DNA of 64,000 bases, from the NCBI GenBank assembly GCA_039808025.1, contig JBDHSK010000002.1:62001-126000 (forward strand). The letters run 5' to 3'. Made by a program: the position numbers and the translations under genes. This stretch comes from Sandaracinobacteroides sp039808025. Its GTDB lineage: Bacteria; Pseudomonadota; Alphaproteobacteria; Sphingomonadales; Sphingomonadaceae. This document shows positions 1 to 8,102 of the stretch, one piece after another. The notes below the pieces were generated by a model. It was given only the letters and a program-made list of their open reading frames with translations, ran no database searches and had not been told where the DNA came from. Position 1 is the first letter of the stretch, and every line of letters begins with the position of its first letter.

Positions 1-800
1 AGGCGGGTTTCAACCAGCTTCTGGAACAGCGAGCGCGCATCAACTTCCCCACGCTTGTCGCCGGTTTTGGGCGAGACGAGATCGAAGGTCTGGCCAGCAC
101 GCACCGCCTCCATGAAGGCATCGGTGATCAGAACGCCATGGTGCAGATTCAGTGCCTTGCGGTTGAAATCGCCGCTGGGTTTGCGGATCTCGAGAAACTC
201 CTCGATTTCAGGGTGTGACACGTCGAGATAAACGGCCGCCGACCCGCGCCGCAACGACCCCTGCGAAATGGCCAATGTCAGCGAATCCATCACCCGCACG
301 AACGGAATGATGCCGCTGGTCTTGCCGTTGAGGCCCACTGGTTCGCCAATGCCGCGCACCCGCCCCCAATAGGTGCCGATGCCACCACCGCGTGACGCAA
401 GCCACACATTCTCGTTCCAGGTATTGACGATGCCTTCCAGGCTGTCGTTCACGGAATTGAGATAGCAGCTGATCGGCAGGCCGCGACCGGTTCCACCGTT
501 CGACAGAACCGGGGTGGCGGGCATGAACCACAGATTCGAGATATAATCATAGAGACGCTGGGCGTGGTCGGCATCGTCGGCATAGGCCGCTGCCACCCGG
601 GCAAACAGATCCTGGCACCCTTCTCCCGGCAACAGGTAACGGTCGCGCAGAGTCTCGATTCCAAAGGCTGTCAGCTTGCTGTCCCGGCCCTGATCGATCT
701 CAACGGGAAAGCGCGGGCCGAAAATGGCATGAGACGATGGTGGCGACGCAACAACTGTCGCCGATGTCGTCATGTCGGTTGTGCCGCGATCGAAATCCAT
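1..800 (-). CDS. nrdA: Ribonucleoside-diphosphate reductase, alpha (large) subunit, N-terminal part
   Basis: Class I ribonucleotide reductase large subunit, which reduces ribonucleoside diphosphates to deoxyribonucleotides in the cytoplasm together with NrdB. The gene reads leftward and runs off the window, so only the first 266 codons are visible. Seen: the family segment MPATPVLSNGGTGRG followed by SCYLNS, whose cysteine (about residue 112) is the expected redox-active Cys, and a Gly-rich stretch ASRGGGIGTYWG. The start at 800 is preceded by a GAGGGG ribosome binding site, and an in-frame stop lies a few codons further upstream; an ATG nine codons later (773) is the alternative. Only about 40 residues precede the catalytic domain, so the N-terminal ATP-cone of E. 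coli-type NrdA is absent. Identification is confident from motifs; the length and C-terminus cannot be judged. Confidence 0.93.
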   Translation of the reverse strand, partial: MDFDRGTTDMTTSATVVASPPSSHAIFGPRFPVEIDQGRDSKLTAFGIETLRDRYLLPGEGCQDLFARVAAAYADDADHAQRLYDYISNLWFMPATPVLSNGGTGRGLPISCYLNSVNDSLEGIVNTWNENVWLASRGGGIGTYWGRVRGIGEPVGLNGKTSGIIPFVRVMDSLTLAISQGSLRRGSAAVYLDVSHPEIEEFLEIRKPSGDFNRKALNLHHGVLITDAFMEAVRAGQTFDLVSPKTGDKRGEVDARSLFQKLVETR

Positions 801-1037
801 GTCATCCCCTCATCTGCTAACCGGCCTGCCAGCACCAGCTGGCCAATCGTCCATCATCGCGCCTGTGTGGCTGCCTCTTGCCCGGCTGCCCTTTCAGGCC
901 ACCCCCAATTCACACAGCGCGAACCTCCGCTGCCCGCTTGCAGCGCCATGACGGCCCGGTCGTGCATGATCCATATAGGAGGTGCTGAACGCGTTGGCGA
1001 ACCCGGTGGCATCCCTCCCGGCGATCACGCAATTCCG
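801..1037 (-). other. nrdA 5' leader, no gene seen
   Basis: About 235 bases lie between the predicted nrdA promoter and the nrdA start. I looked for a cobalamin riboswitch, which often precedes ribonucleotide reductase genes, and did not find its conserved box. No plausible small gene with a ribosome binding site was found on either strand. The long leader remains unexplained. Confidence 0.4.
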
Positions 1038-1088
1038 AGACTACTACCAATGGTAGCGATGTCAACGTTGGAACGCTATATTTTGTAG
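1038..1088 (-). promoter_or_regulatory. Putative nrdA promoter with paired NrdR boxes
   Basis: On the minus strand a perfect TTGACA (1060-1065) is followed 16 bases later by TAGTCT (1038-1043). On the plus strand two 16-base motifs, at 1041-1056 and 1073-1088, flank the -35 element. The second, ACGCTATATTTTGTAG, fits the NrdR-box core well. The first, CTACTACCAATGGTAG, is a weaker palindromic match. Their starts are 32 bases apart, about three helical turns, as is usual for the paired boxes bound by the repressor NrdR. The motif matches are seen; binding by NrdR is inferred. Confidence 0.5.
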
Positions 1089-1252
1089 CTATTTTGGTTC
1101 TAACGGGTGTGACCGCGGATGAAAAATTTGCTGTGGATCAACCCGCGCATAACTGAAATTGGCCCTTTTTGCCGCTGGTTGCAACGGGTTTCTTGTATTT
1201 CACATGCATATTTTAGCACCCGCCGCAGAGGCATCGGCCATACCACTGGCTT

Positions 1253-1281
1253 GAAAAAAGCCGGCGGGTTTCCCCGCCGGC
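1253..1281 (-). terminator. Rho-independent terminator of the first protease gene
   Basis: A 9-bp GC stem (1260-1268 with 1273-1281) with a 4-base loop is followed on the minus strand by six T residues (1254-1259). It sits 24 bases beyond the stop codon of the protease at 1305-2423. Confidence 0.85.
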
Positions 1282-1304
1282 CCGGATGGATAGGGTCGCA
1301 AACC

Positions 1305-2423
1305 TCAGGCTGAGACGGAGTCGCGACGGCGGCGGCGGGCCGCAAGACCCACGGCGCCAAAGCCAACGATCAGCATCGCCCAGGTGGCCGGTTCCGGAAC
1401 GACCGAGTTGAGCCACTGCTGATGGATATACAGCGGGGCATAGCCGCTGAACTCTCCCCAGGATGAGTTCAGATCGTCATCGACATCGCCGTATGCAGAC
1501 CCGAAGCTGAGCCCATAAGAGGTGACCGAGGCAACCTTGCCGTCAACGAACTGTGGCCCACCCGAGTCGCCACCGGCAACGCCAACTTCCGTGGCGCCTC
1601 GCCAGCCGTCACAGCCCAGCAGGCTTCCGAAATCCATCGTGATGATGCACCCGGTGTCATTGGCGGCAAGCCCGTTGTCAAAGTCAGACACAAAGGAATA
1701 CTGCGCCTTCATTCCCCACCAGCTGTCATCCGTGAAGAATCCGCCGAACGCGGCATCCCCCAGGGCAAAGGAATATCTGTTATCACCCTGCCGCAGCCGG
1801 CCGTTGCCAAGGTTGGCGCCAACCGCACCACCGGTATCGGAACGGTTGCCATTACCAGCCACATTGAAATCGACCCCGGTCAGATCACCGCTATAATTGA
1901 TGCCATAGATGGTGGCGAAACTCGGGGCATCGGCCGCAAGGCCCAATACGGCTACGTCATTCTGATCAATGACTTCGCCCGTATAGCCAGGGTTGACGAA
2001 ATAATGACTGACATCGACAGCCACACTGCCGGCCTGCGACCAGTGGTGGTCAGGGTCGCCATTGCCCCAGTCATAGAAATAGGCAGTCGTCTTGTTGGGG
2101 TTGGCCGTCCCCGCGCCACCGCTCACACAGTGCCCGGCAGTGACGATTTTACGGGCGCCGACAAGACTGCCGGTGCAGATGTAGGAACCGTTATCATAAT
2201 CCATGATGAGCGCAACGACGCCATTGTATTTCGGCATATTGGCGAAATAAATGGGGTCACCGCCACCTGCCAGAGTTGCCGTCGATGTTTGCCCGACAAG
2301 CATGCTCTTGGCGGTATATTTCATGCCGTTGATCACGCCGGTTTCGACGCGCTCGCCCGCCTGCGCCGCAGCCAATGGCATAGCCACAGTTGCCGCCAAC
2401 ACAACAAAATATTTCATGTTCAT
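1305..2423 (-). CDS. Exported trypsin-like serine protease with PEPxxWA C-terminal sorting signal
   Basis: Predicted secreted S1-family serine endopeptidase of 372 residues. Residues 1-22 look like a signal peptide. The catalytic triad is visible: His98 in TAGHC, Asp156 in QNDVAVL and Ser287 in GGDSGGP. Residues 343-372 form a PEP-CTERM tail of the sphingomonad type: VPEPATWAM, a hydrophobic segment, then RRRRR. Such tails are processed by an exosortase-type enzyme and often tether cargo to the cell surface. The start is supported by GGAGGGG just upstream; a second ATG lies two codons later. It is the downstream partner of a closely related protease gene, and each has its own terminator, so they are probably transcribed separately. 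The substrate is unknown. Confidence 0.88.
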   Translation of the reverse strand: MNMKYFVVLAATVAMPLAAAQAGERVETGVINGMKYTAKSMLVGQTSTATLAGGGDPIYFANMPKYNGVVALIMDYDNGSYICTGSLVGARKIVTAGHCVSGGAGTANPNKTTAYFYDWGNGDPDHHWSQAGSVAVDVSHYFVNPGYTGEVIDQNDVAVLGLAADAPSFATIYGINYSGDLTGVDFNVAGNGNRSDTGGAVGANLGNGRLRQGDNRYSFALGDAAFGGFFTDDSWWGMKAQYSFVSDFDNGLAANDTGCIITMDFGSLLGCDGWRGATEVGVAGGDSGGPQFVDGKVASVTSYGLSFGSAYGDVDDDLNSSWGEFSGYAPLYIHQQWLNSVVPEPATWAMLIVGFGAVGLAARRRRRDSVSA

Positions 2424-2485
2424 GGTGCCCCTCCAATTATGGATTGGAGGAGCTTATGCCTCCCACTCGATCGTTGCAAGGCCCG

Positions 2486-2521
2486 AAAAAAGAAGGGCCG
2501 GCGAGTTGCCCCGCCGGCCCT
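2486..2521 (-). terminator. Rho-independent terminator of the second protease gene
   Basis: A perfect 10-bp stem (2494-2503 with 2512-2521) around an 8-base loop is followed on the minus strand by a T-rich run (2486-2493). It resembles the terminator of the neighbouring paralogue in stem sequence, consistent with duplication of the whole unit. Confidence 0.85.
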
Positions 2522-2539
2522 CTGCAACAACCTGCTGGC

Positions 2540-3679
2540 TCAGGCAGATACGGATTCGCGACGGCGGCGACGGGCCGAAAGACCCACAGCACCGAAGCCG
2601 ATGATCAGCATCGCCCAGGTGGCCGGTTCCGGCACGGTGACCATGCGGTCGATGATCCAGTTGGTATGGAAATTAACAGGAACAACGCCGGTGAATTCAC
2701 CATAGCTTGAGTTCAGATTATTATCGACGTCGCCCCATGCCGACCCAAACGTCAGGCCATAGGAGTTCACGGTAGCAACCTTGCCATCGATGAACGAACC
2801 GCCGCCCGAGTCGCCACCGGCAACACCGACTTCACGGACACCAACACCAAGATCGCAATAGCTGGTGCCGGGCACCCCCCCGAAATCTGATGCCTGAGTG
2901 ACTATGCACGCGGTATCGTTGGCTGCGAGGCCATTATCGAAATCGAACAGATAGCTGTATTCGATCTGCGACATCGGCTCGCCAAGGATCGCACCCCATA
3001 CCGAACCGAAATCAGGGTCGCCAAGGCGGAAATCGAGCTTGTTGTCGCCGTTACGGAACCAGCCCAGACGGTTGGGGTTTACGGTGTTGACACCTGCCCA
3101 ACCGCCAATCGACGAGGTGGAGCCATAGCCGGTGACAGTGGCGATTTCACCCTTCAGGTTGCCGGTATAAAGATCATAGGTATCGGCAAAAGCCGGCGCT
3201 GCCTGGGAAAGCCGCACAAGGGCGATGTCGTTATGATCGATCACATTGCCCGTATAGCTTCCGTGAACGAACACCTGGCTCGACTGCACGGTGGTGTACC
3301 CGGGGCCACCATAGTAGAACTGCACGTCCTCGTCGGTGCCCGGATCCCGGAAGAACACAGTGACCCCGTCATCATTAACGCCATTGACGCAGTGTGCGGC
3401 AGTAAGGATGGTTCGATGATCGGAAAGCAGCGTGCCCGAGCACACATAGCCCCCCATCAGCAGGCCAACCGTACCTGAAAAAGCCGGCATCGGTGCCGTG
3501 TTGACGGTGCTGCCATGCCCGGCGTTGGTCGGCCCGGTGCCCACCAGCATGCTGCGGGCTTCCCAGTGCAGGTTTCCATAGGAACCTGTGGCGACGTTGG
3601 GCCCCAGCGCTGCTGCTGGCGCCGACATCACCAGCGCCAACGGCGCCGCAACTACAGGAATTAAAAGCTTCATATCCAT
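2540..3679 (-). CDS. Exported trypsin-like serine protease with PEPxxWA sorting signal (paralogue)
   Basis: Second S1-family protease, 379 residues, clearly a tandem duplicate of its downstream neighbour. The signal peptide covers about residues 1-24. Catalytic residues are His96 (TAAHC), Asp151 (HNDIALV) and Ser291 (GGDSGGG). The residue after the GDSGG motif is Gly instead of the usual Pro, a small departure near the active site. The last 30 residues are VPEPATWAM, a hydrophobic segment and an RRRRR tail, almost identical to the paralogue. An AGGGG ribosome binding site precedes the start at 3679; ATG also occurs at codon 3. Function is expected to be extracellular or cell-surface proteolysis; substrate specificity cannot be read from the sequence. 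Confidence 0.88.
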   Translation of the reverse strand: MDMKLLIPVVAAPLALVMSAPAAALGPNVATGSYGNLHWEARSMLVGTGPTNAGHGSTVNTAPMPAFSGTVGLLMGGYVCSGTLLSDHRTILTAAHCVNGVNDDGVTVFFRDPGTDEDVQFYYGGPGYTTVQSSQVFVHGSYTGNVIDHNDIALVRLSQAAPAFADTYDLYTGNLKGEIATVTGYGSTSSIGGWAGVNTVNPNRLGWFRNGDNKLDFRLGDPDFGSVWGAILGEPMSQIEYSYLFDFDNGLAANDTACIVTQASDFGGVPGTSYCDLGVGVREVGVAGGDSGGGSFIDGKVATVNSYGLTFGSAWGDVDNNLNSSYGEFTGVVPVNFHTNWIIDRMVTVPEPATWAMLIIGFGAVGLSARRRRRESVSA

Positions 3680-4004
3680 TGTGCACCCCTTGCTACGCGC
3701 CGACCTGCGCGATCAAATGGATGAGAATTCAAACGGGTACTCACAGGCAGGATACGAAAAACAAACCGAAACTCGCAGCCCCCCCCTGCCACTTATCCAG
3801 CCGGATATGTGGCCCCATCGGAACTCCCAGCAGTATCCGCCGATTGCCACGCCTTACAACGCAGACACCCAGCTGACCTGAACATACATTAATGTTGAGG
3901 GGACTGCAACCGGTTGAAAATGATTCCAGAATTAAAAAATCAAGGAATCATTACCAACGCGCAACAATCAGCCGTCGCCCGGCAAGTATCAGGGCTTCCG
4001 GCCA
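3680..4004. other. Intergenic region between protease gene and gcv operon
   Basis: This 325-base gap must hold the promoter of the protease at 2540-3679 and the end of the gcv transcript. It is AT-richer than its surroundings. No gene with a credible ribosome binding site was found. A 9-bp inverted repeat at 3919-3952 is listed separately. I saw no convincing terminator for the gcv operon. Confidence 0.5.
3919..3952. repeat. Inverted repeat containing two GANTC sites
   Basis: AATGATTCC (3919-3927) and GGAATCATT (3944-3952) are perfect inverted arms around a 16-base AT-rich centre. Each arm contains one GANTC, the methylation target of CcrM in alphaproteobacteria. It could be a regulator binding site or part of a terminator for the gcv operon; there is no clear T-run to favour the latter. 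Confidence 0.5.
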
Positions 4005-5567
4005 TCAACTTGCAGCAAGCGGGACCGACAGAACAGGCTGGCGGGCGGCCCGCGTCTCGTCGAGACGCGCCCGGGGGGCATAATGCGGGGCAGACTTCAT
4101 CCAGCCGCCCTCGCCCTTCTTCACCGAATCGGCGAGATGCCGCATAACACCGATAAACTCGTCCAGGCGTTGGCGCCCCTCGGTTTCGGTTGGCTCAATC
4201 AGCATTGCCCCGTGCACAACCAGTGGGAAATACATGGTCATCGGGTGGAAGCCTTCGTCGATCAGGGCCTTGGCGATATCCAGGGTCGATAAGCCGCTGC
4301 CCTCAAGATGGCTGTCATCGAACAGCGCTTCATGCATGCAAGGCCCAGACTTGCCATAGGGTGCATGCATCACATCTTCAAGCGAGCGCAGCAGATAATT
4401 GGCATTGAGAACAGCATCTTCCGCCACCTGCTTCAACCCATCGGCACCGTGGCTCTGCATATAGGCCAGCGCCCGCACGAACATCCCCATCTGGCCATGA
4501 AAAGCCGACATGCGCCCGAATGTCCGGGCATGTTCATCGCCAGCCGTTTCCTCCTCTATAAGGCTGAAATGGCCATCGTCATGGCGCTTGCTGAAAGGCA
4601 GCGGCGCAAACGGTGACAAGGCCTTGGAAAACACTACCGGGCCGGCGCCCGGACCGCCGCCGCCATGTGGGGTACTGAAAGTCTTGTGCAGGTTGATGTG
4701 CATGGCATCGACGCCAAGATCGCCGGGGCGCACCCGGCCAACGATGGCGTTGAAATTCGCTCCGTCACAATACACAAACCCACCAGCATCATGAACAGCT
4801 TGCGAGATGCGCTTCATGTCTGGCTCGAACAGACCGCAGGTGTTGGGGTTGGTGATCATCACCGCAGCGACATCGGGACCGAGCCTTCTGACCAACGCTT
4901 CGAAATCCACGCGGCCGCGCGCATTGGCGGGTATGGTCTCGACGCGGTACCCACAGAATGCTGCCGTTGCCGGGTTGGTGCCGTGCGATGATTCCGGCAC
5001 CAGTACCACTGACCGCGCATCTCCGCGCGCTTCCAGAGCCGCCCGGATCGCCAGCATGCCGCACAATTCGCCATGCGCGCCTGCCTTGGGCGCCATCGAC
5101 ACGCTGTGCATCCCCGTCAGTTTCACCAGCCAGTCGGCCAGCTCGCTGATCAGTTGCAGCGCCCCCTGCACGGTATGCTGGGGCTGCAGCGGATGAATGT
5201 CGTTGAATCCGGGAAGTCGCGCCAGCTTCTCGTTCAGCCGCGGATTATGCTTCATGGTGCACGACCCAAGCGGAAACATCCCCAGATCGATGGCATAATT
5301 CTGCCGCGACAGACGGGTGTAGTGTCGAACCGCCTCCCCTTCCGACAGGCCGGGCAGGTTGATCGGCGCCGTGCGTTCCAGCCCGGCCAGACGAGAGCGG
5401 TGTTGGGGAATCGCCTCGAAATCGACTCCGGTTACCGCCAGACTGCCAATTTCAAACAGCAGCGGTTCTTCCAGCATCAGCGCACGGTTACCGGTATAGG
5501 TTGCCGGAGCCGCCTGTGCGCTGGTGGCAACCGGGGCAGTGGGGCGGCCTTCGTTCAGCATGTTCAT
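4005..5567 (-). CDS. gcvPB: Glycine dehydrogenase (decarboxylating) subunit 2
   Basis: C-terminal half of split P-protein of the glycine cleavage system, 520 residues. With GcvPA it decarboxylates glycine on pyridoxal phosphate and passes the aminomethyl group to the lipoyl arm of GcvH. The PLP-binding lysine is in NLHKTFSTPHGGGGPG (Lys295). The start at 5567 overlaps the gcvPA stop by four bases (ATGA) and has AGAGG upstream, preferable to a TTG two codons earlier. It is the last gene of the operon gcvT-gcvH-methyltransferase-gcvPA-gcvPB and should be induced by glycine through the riboswitch at 9267-9479. Split P-protein is usual in many bacteria. Identification is very secure. Confidence 0.96.
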   Translation of the reverse strand: MNMLNEGRPTAPVATSAQAAPATYTGNRALMLEEPLLFEIGSLAVTGVDFEAIPQHRSRLAGLERTAPINLPGLSEGEAVRHYTRLSRQNYAIDLGMFPLGSCTMKHNPRLNEKLARLPGFNDIHPLQPQHTVQGALQLISELADWLVKLTGMHSVSMAPKAGAHGELCGMLAIRAALEARGDARSVVLVPESSHGTNPATAAFCGYRVETIPANARGRVDFEALVRRLGPDVAAVMITNPNTCGLFEPDMKRISQAVHDAGGFVYCDGANFNAIVGRVRPGDLGVDAMHINLHKTFSTPHGGGGPGAGPVVFSKALSPFAPLPFSKRHDDGHFSLIEEETAGDEHARTFGRMSAFHGQMGMFVRALAYMQSHGADGLKQVAEDAVLNANYLLRSLEDVMHAPYGKSGPCMHEALFDDSHLEGSGLSTLDIAKALIDEGFHPMTMYFPLVVHGAMLIEPTETEGRQRLDEFIGVMRHLADSVKKGEGGWMKSAPHYAPRARLDETRAARQPVLSVPLAAS

Positions 5568-6931
5568 GCGCAAACCTCTGCAAGAGCTTGTTCCAGTGCG
5601 GAAATATCTTCGTCACTGACGGTTTCGGTAACCGCGATGATCAACTGGTCGGCGAGGGATGATTCTTCGGGGCACAATCGGGCAACCGCAACGCCACCCA
5701 ATACCCCCCGGTCGGCCATGTCGCGAACGGCCTGCCGCGCCGGCACCGGAAGTTTCACAGTGAATTCATTGAAGAAAACCGGGGTCAGCAAGGTTATCCC
5801 CGGTATGGCTGACACCTTGTCGGCGACGATCGCGGCGCGGGCATGGTTCAGTTGCGCCAGGTGGCGAAGCCCCTTTTCCCCCAACAGCGAGAGGTGAATG
5901 GAAAAGGCAAGGCTCATCAGTCCGGAATTGGTGCAGATGTTGGAGGTCGCCTTTTCGCGACGGATATGTTGTTCCCGCGTTGACAGCGTCAGCACGAACC
6001 CCCGCCTGCCGTCGGCATCGACAGTTTCTCCGCACAACCGCCCAGGCATTTGCCGCACATGCTTGTTATGGCAGGCAAAAAGGCCAAGGTGGGGGCCACC
6101 AAACTGTAGGCCTACCCCCAGCGACTGGCCCTCGCCCACCACGATATCCGCCCCCATTTCACCGGGCGATTTCAGCATGCCAAGGGCCACCGGCTCGGTG
6201 ACGACGACCACCAGCAATGCCCCTTTTGCATGCGCGGCATCGGCCAGCGCCCCAAGGTCTGTGACATGGCCCAGAAAATCGGGATACTGGACGACAACGG
6301 CCGAAACACTGTCATCGATCTGGCCAATGAGTTCAGACGTATCTGCCGTCGGTGGCGAAAAACGGCTGGCCGGAAGGCCCACCACCAGTTCGTCTTCGGT
6401 AAAGCGGCACAGGGTCTGAGCGGCCTTGCGATACTGGGGGTGAACACCGGCGCTGATCAGTGTGCGGCGGCGGCGGGTGATACGGCCGGCCATGAAGATG
6501 GCCTCGGTCATGGCGGTCGACCCGTCATACATCGAGGCGTTGGCCACCTCCATTCCCAGAAGACGCGCCACCTGAGTCTGAAACTCGAACAGATACTGCA
6601 AGGTGCCCTGGGCAATTTCCGGCTGGTAGGGGGTGTAGCTGGTCAGGAACTCGCCCCGCTGGATCAGGTGATCGACAGCTGCCGGAATATGGTGCCGATA
6701 GGCGCCCGCGCCCAGAAAGAAGGGGTGATCTCCGGCCGAGAGGTTACGGCGTGCCATGGCCGAAAGATTGCGCTCGACCTGTTGCTCGGTCTGGTGATCG
6801 GGCAGCCCGGCGATGGTGCCTTGCACCCGCACCTCTGACGGAACGTCAATGAACAGGTCGTCGATGCCGGCAACACCGATCTTTGCCAGCATGGCGGCAC
6901 GGTCTTCAGGGGTAAGCGGAAGATAGCGCAT
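5564..6931 (-). CDS. gcvPA: Glycine dehydrogenase (decarboxylating) subunit 1
   Basis: N-terminal half of the split P-protein, 455 residues, typical length for GcvPA. It begins MRYLPLTPEDRAAMLAKIG and carries the family segment LGAGAYRHHIPAAVD near residue 75. It forms an alpha2-beta2 complex with GcvPB in the cytoplasm. A GAGG ribosome binding site precedes the ATG at 6931. The gene begins two bases after the methyltransferase stop and overlaps gcvPB by four bases, so translation of the set is probably coupled. Confidence 0.96.
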   Translation of the reverse strand: MRYLPLTPEDRAAMLAKIGVAGIDDLFIDVPSEVRVQGTIAGLPDHQTEQQVERNLSAMARRNLSAGDHPFFLGAGAYRHHIPAAVDHLIQRGEFLTSYTPYQPEIAQGTLQYLFEFQTQVARLLGMEVANASMYDGSTAMTEAIFMAGRITRRRRTLISAGVHPQYRKAAQTLCRFTEDELVVGLPASRFSPPTADTSELIGQIDDSVSAVVVQYPDFLGHVTDLGALADAAHAKGALLVVVVTEPVALGMLKSPGEMGADIVVGEGQSLGVGLQFGGPHLGLFACHNKHVRQMPGRLCGETVDADGRRGFVLTLSTREQHIRREKATSNICTNSGLMSLAFSIHLSLLGEKGLRHLAQLNHARAAIVADKVSAIPGITLLTPVFFNEFTVKLPVPARQAVRDMADRGVLGGVAVARLCPEESSLADQLIIAVTETVSDEDISALEQALAEVCA

Positions 6932-6933
6932 TG

Positions 6934-7689
6934 TTACCTCGGTTTCTCGGCCCGCCAGCGCAGGCGCACATAATCAGCAGTCCAGTTTCCGGCGGCATCA
7001 CACAGAACCGGCCGCAAAAGCTGTTCGACATCGTTCAGGATGGCTTCCTGCTGCCCAGCCGGAACCCCGGCCGCCCCCAGCAATCCGCTGCGAAATGTGG
7101 CAAGCCAGGAATTCATGCCCAGCGGCAAGGGCGTCGGACGGGGAATCAGCACCGGTTCGACATTGATGAAGCCGGCCTCCTCGTGAATCCGGCGGAATTC
7201 ATCGACAGTCTGATACACCTGCACGCTGGCGGCAGCCGCATTGAATCCATGCCGCGCCAGAGTGCAGTGCAAGGCGGTGCGGATGGCGGCAATGTTGCCG
7301 AACCCACCGCACTCTCCGGCATAGCGACCACCGGGCTGCAGGGCGCGAAACACCCCGGAAGCAACCGCCCGCTGGTCAGGCATCCAGTGCAGCGCCGCGT
7401 TGCTGAACACCGCCGTGAACACACCATCGAACGGCAGGTTCTGGGCGTCTTCCTGCCGCACATCGAGCCCGCGCTTGCGGGCAGCCTCCAGCATGGCCGG
7501 CGAACTATCCACCCCAAGCACAGTGGCACCCGTCGCTACGATGTCGCTGGTCAGCGCGCCATCACCACAGCCAAGATCAAGAACATGGTCGTGGCTTCCA
7601 ACGCCAAGCAGCGCCAGCGCCGCATGGCCCAGCGCCGGCACGAAGCCGGCATTGGTGGCGTACTGCTCAGGATTCCACTGAATAGACAT
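6934..7689 (-). CDS. SAM-dependent class I methyltransferase inside the gcv operon
   Basis: Predicted cytoplasmic methyltransferase of 251 residues. SAM-binding motif I is VLDLGCGDGALT (about residues 36-47), followed by the acidic residue of motif II in VLGVDSSPAML and by NAALHWMPD, as in the trans-aconitate and malonyl-ACP O-methyltransferase-like branch of Methyltransf_11/25 enzymes. The acceptor is not evident. The gene lies between gcvH and gcvPA on the same strand with gaps of 33 and 2 bases, so it is very likely cotranscribed under the glycine riboswitch. That context hints at a link to one-carbon metabolism, but this is inference. There is no good ribosome binding site, and the start lies in a 12-bp direct repeat. 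Confidence 0.82.
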   Translation of the reverse strand: MSIQWNPEQYATNAGFVPALGHAALALLGVGSHDHVLDLGCGDGALTSDIVATGATVLGVDSSPAMLEAARKRGLDVRQEDAQNLPFDGVFTAVFSNAALHWMPDQRAVASGVFRALQPGGRYAGECGGFGNIAAIRTALHCTLARHGFNAAAASVQVYQTVDEFRRIHEEAGFINVEPVLIPRPTPLPLGMNSWLATFRSGLLGAAGVPAGQQEAILNDVEQLLRPVLCDAAGNWTADYVRLRWRAEKPR

Positions 7690-7709
7690 GCAGATGTATA
7701 GACATGCAG
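7682..7709. repeat. 12-bp direct repeat over the methyltransferase start
   Basis: ATAGACATGCAG occurs at 7682-7693 and again at 7698-7709, with a 16-base period. On the minus strand each copy contains an ATG. The copies are out of frame with each other, and the proximal one is the start of the methyltransferase gene. It may be a small local duplication. Confidence 0.7.
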
Positions 7710-7722
7710 AATTGAAAGGATG

Positions 7723-8091
7723 TTACAGGGTTGCCGTATAGGCTTCATAGGCATCCGCCGACATCAGGGCTGAAAGCTCCTTTGTGTCATCGAGTGTCAT
7801 TGTGAACATCCAGCCCTTGCCCTCGGGGTCGGCGTTCAGAAGCGCCGGGTCTCCTGCCAGCTCGTCATTGGCCGAAACCACCTTCCCCGACAGTGGTGCA
7901 TAGACATCACTGGCGGCTTTCACCGATTCCACGACGGCGGCATCGCCGCCAACCTTCAGTGCCGCTCCGGTGGATGGCAACTCGACGAACACGATATCGC
8001 CGAGCTGGTCTGCCGCATACTGGGTGATCCCAACGGTCGCGGTGTCTCCGTCAACCTCAACCCACTCATGTTCCTTGGAATAATAGCGCAT
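7723..8091 (-). CDS. gcvH: Glycine cleavage system H protein
   Basis: Lipoyl carrier of the glycine cleavage system, 122 residues, normal length. The lipoyl attachment lysine is Lys58 in VVESVKAASD. It shuttles the aminomethyl group from the P-protein to GcvT and hands reducing equivalents to dihydrolipoyl dehydrogenase, which is not in this window. The ATG at 8091 is chosen because it follows GAGGAG by eight bases and gives the conserved beginning MRYYSKEHEW; an upstream TTG at 8106 would add five residues and lies within that ribosome binding site. It begins 11 bases after the gcvT stop. Confidence 0.96.
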   Translation of the reverse strand: MRYYSKEHEWVEVDGDTATVGITQYAADQLGDIVFVELPSTGAALKVGGDAAVVESVKAASDVYAPLSGKVVSANDELAGDPALLNADPEGKGWMFTMTLDDTKELSALMSADAYEAYTATL

Positions 8092-8102
8092 GAAATGGCT
8101 CC

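Noticed and set aside
801..1037. Cobalamin riboswitch upstream of nrdA
   Set aside because: The conserved B12-box sequence is not present; only unrelated GC-rich text was found.
564..1088. Plus-strand open frame covering the nrdA leader and the 5' end of nrdA
   Set aside because: It overlaps the coding start and the promoter of nrdA and shows no protein family features.
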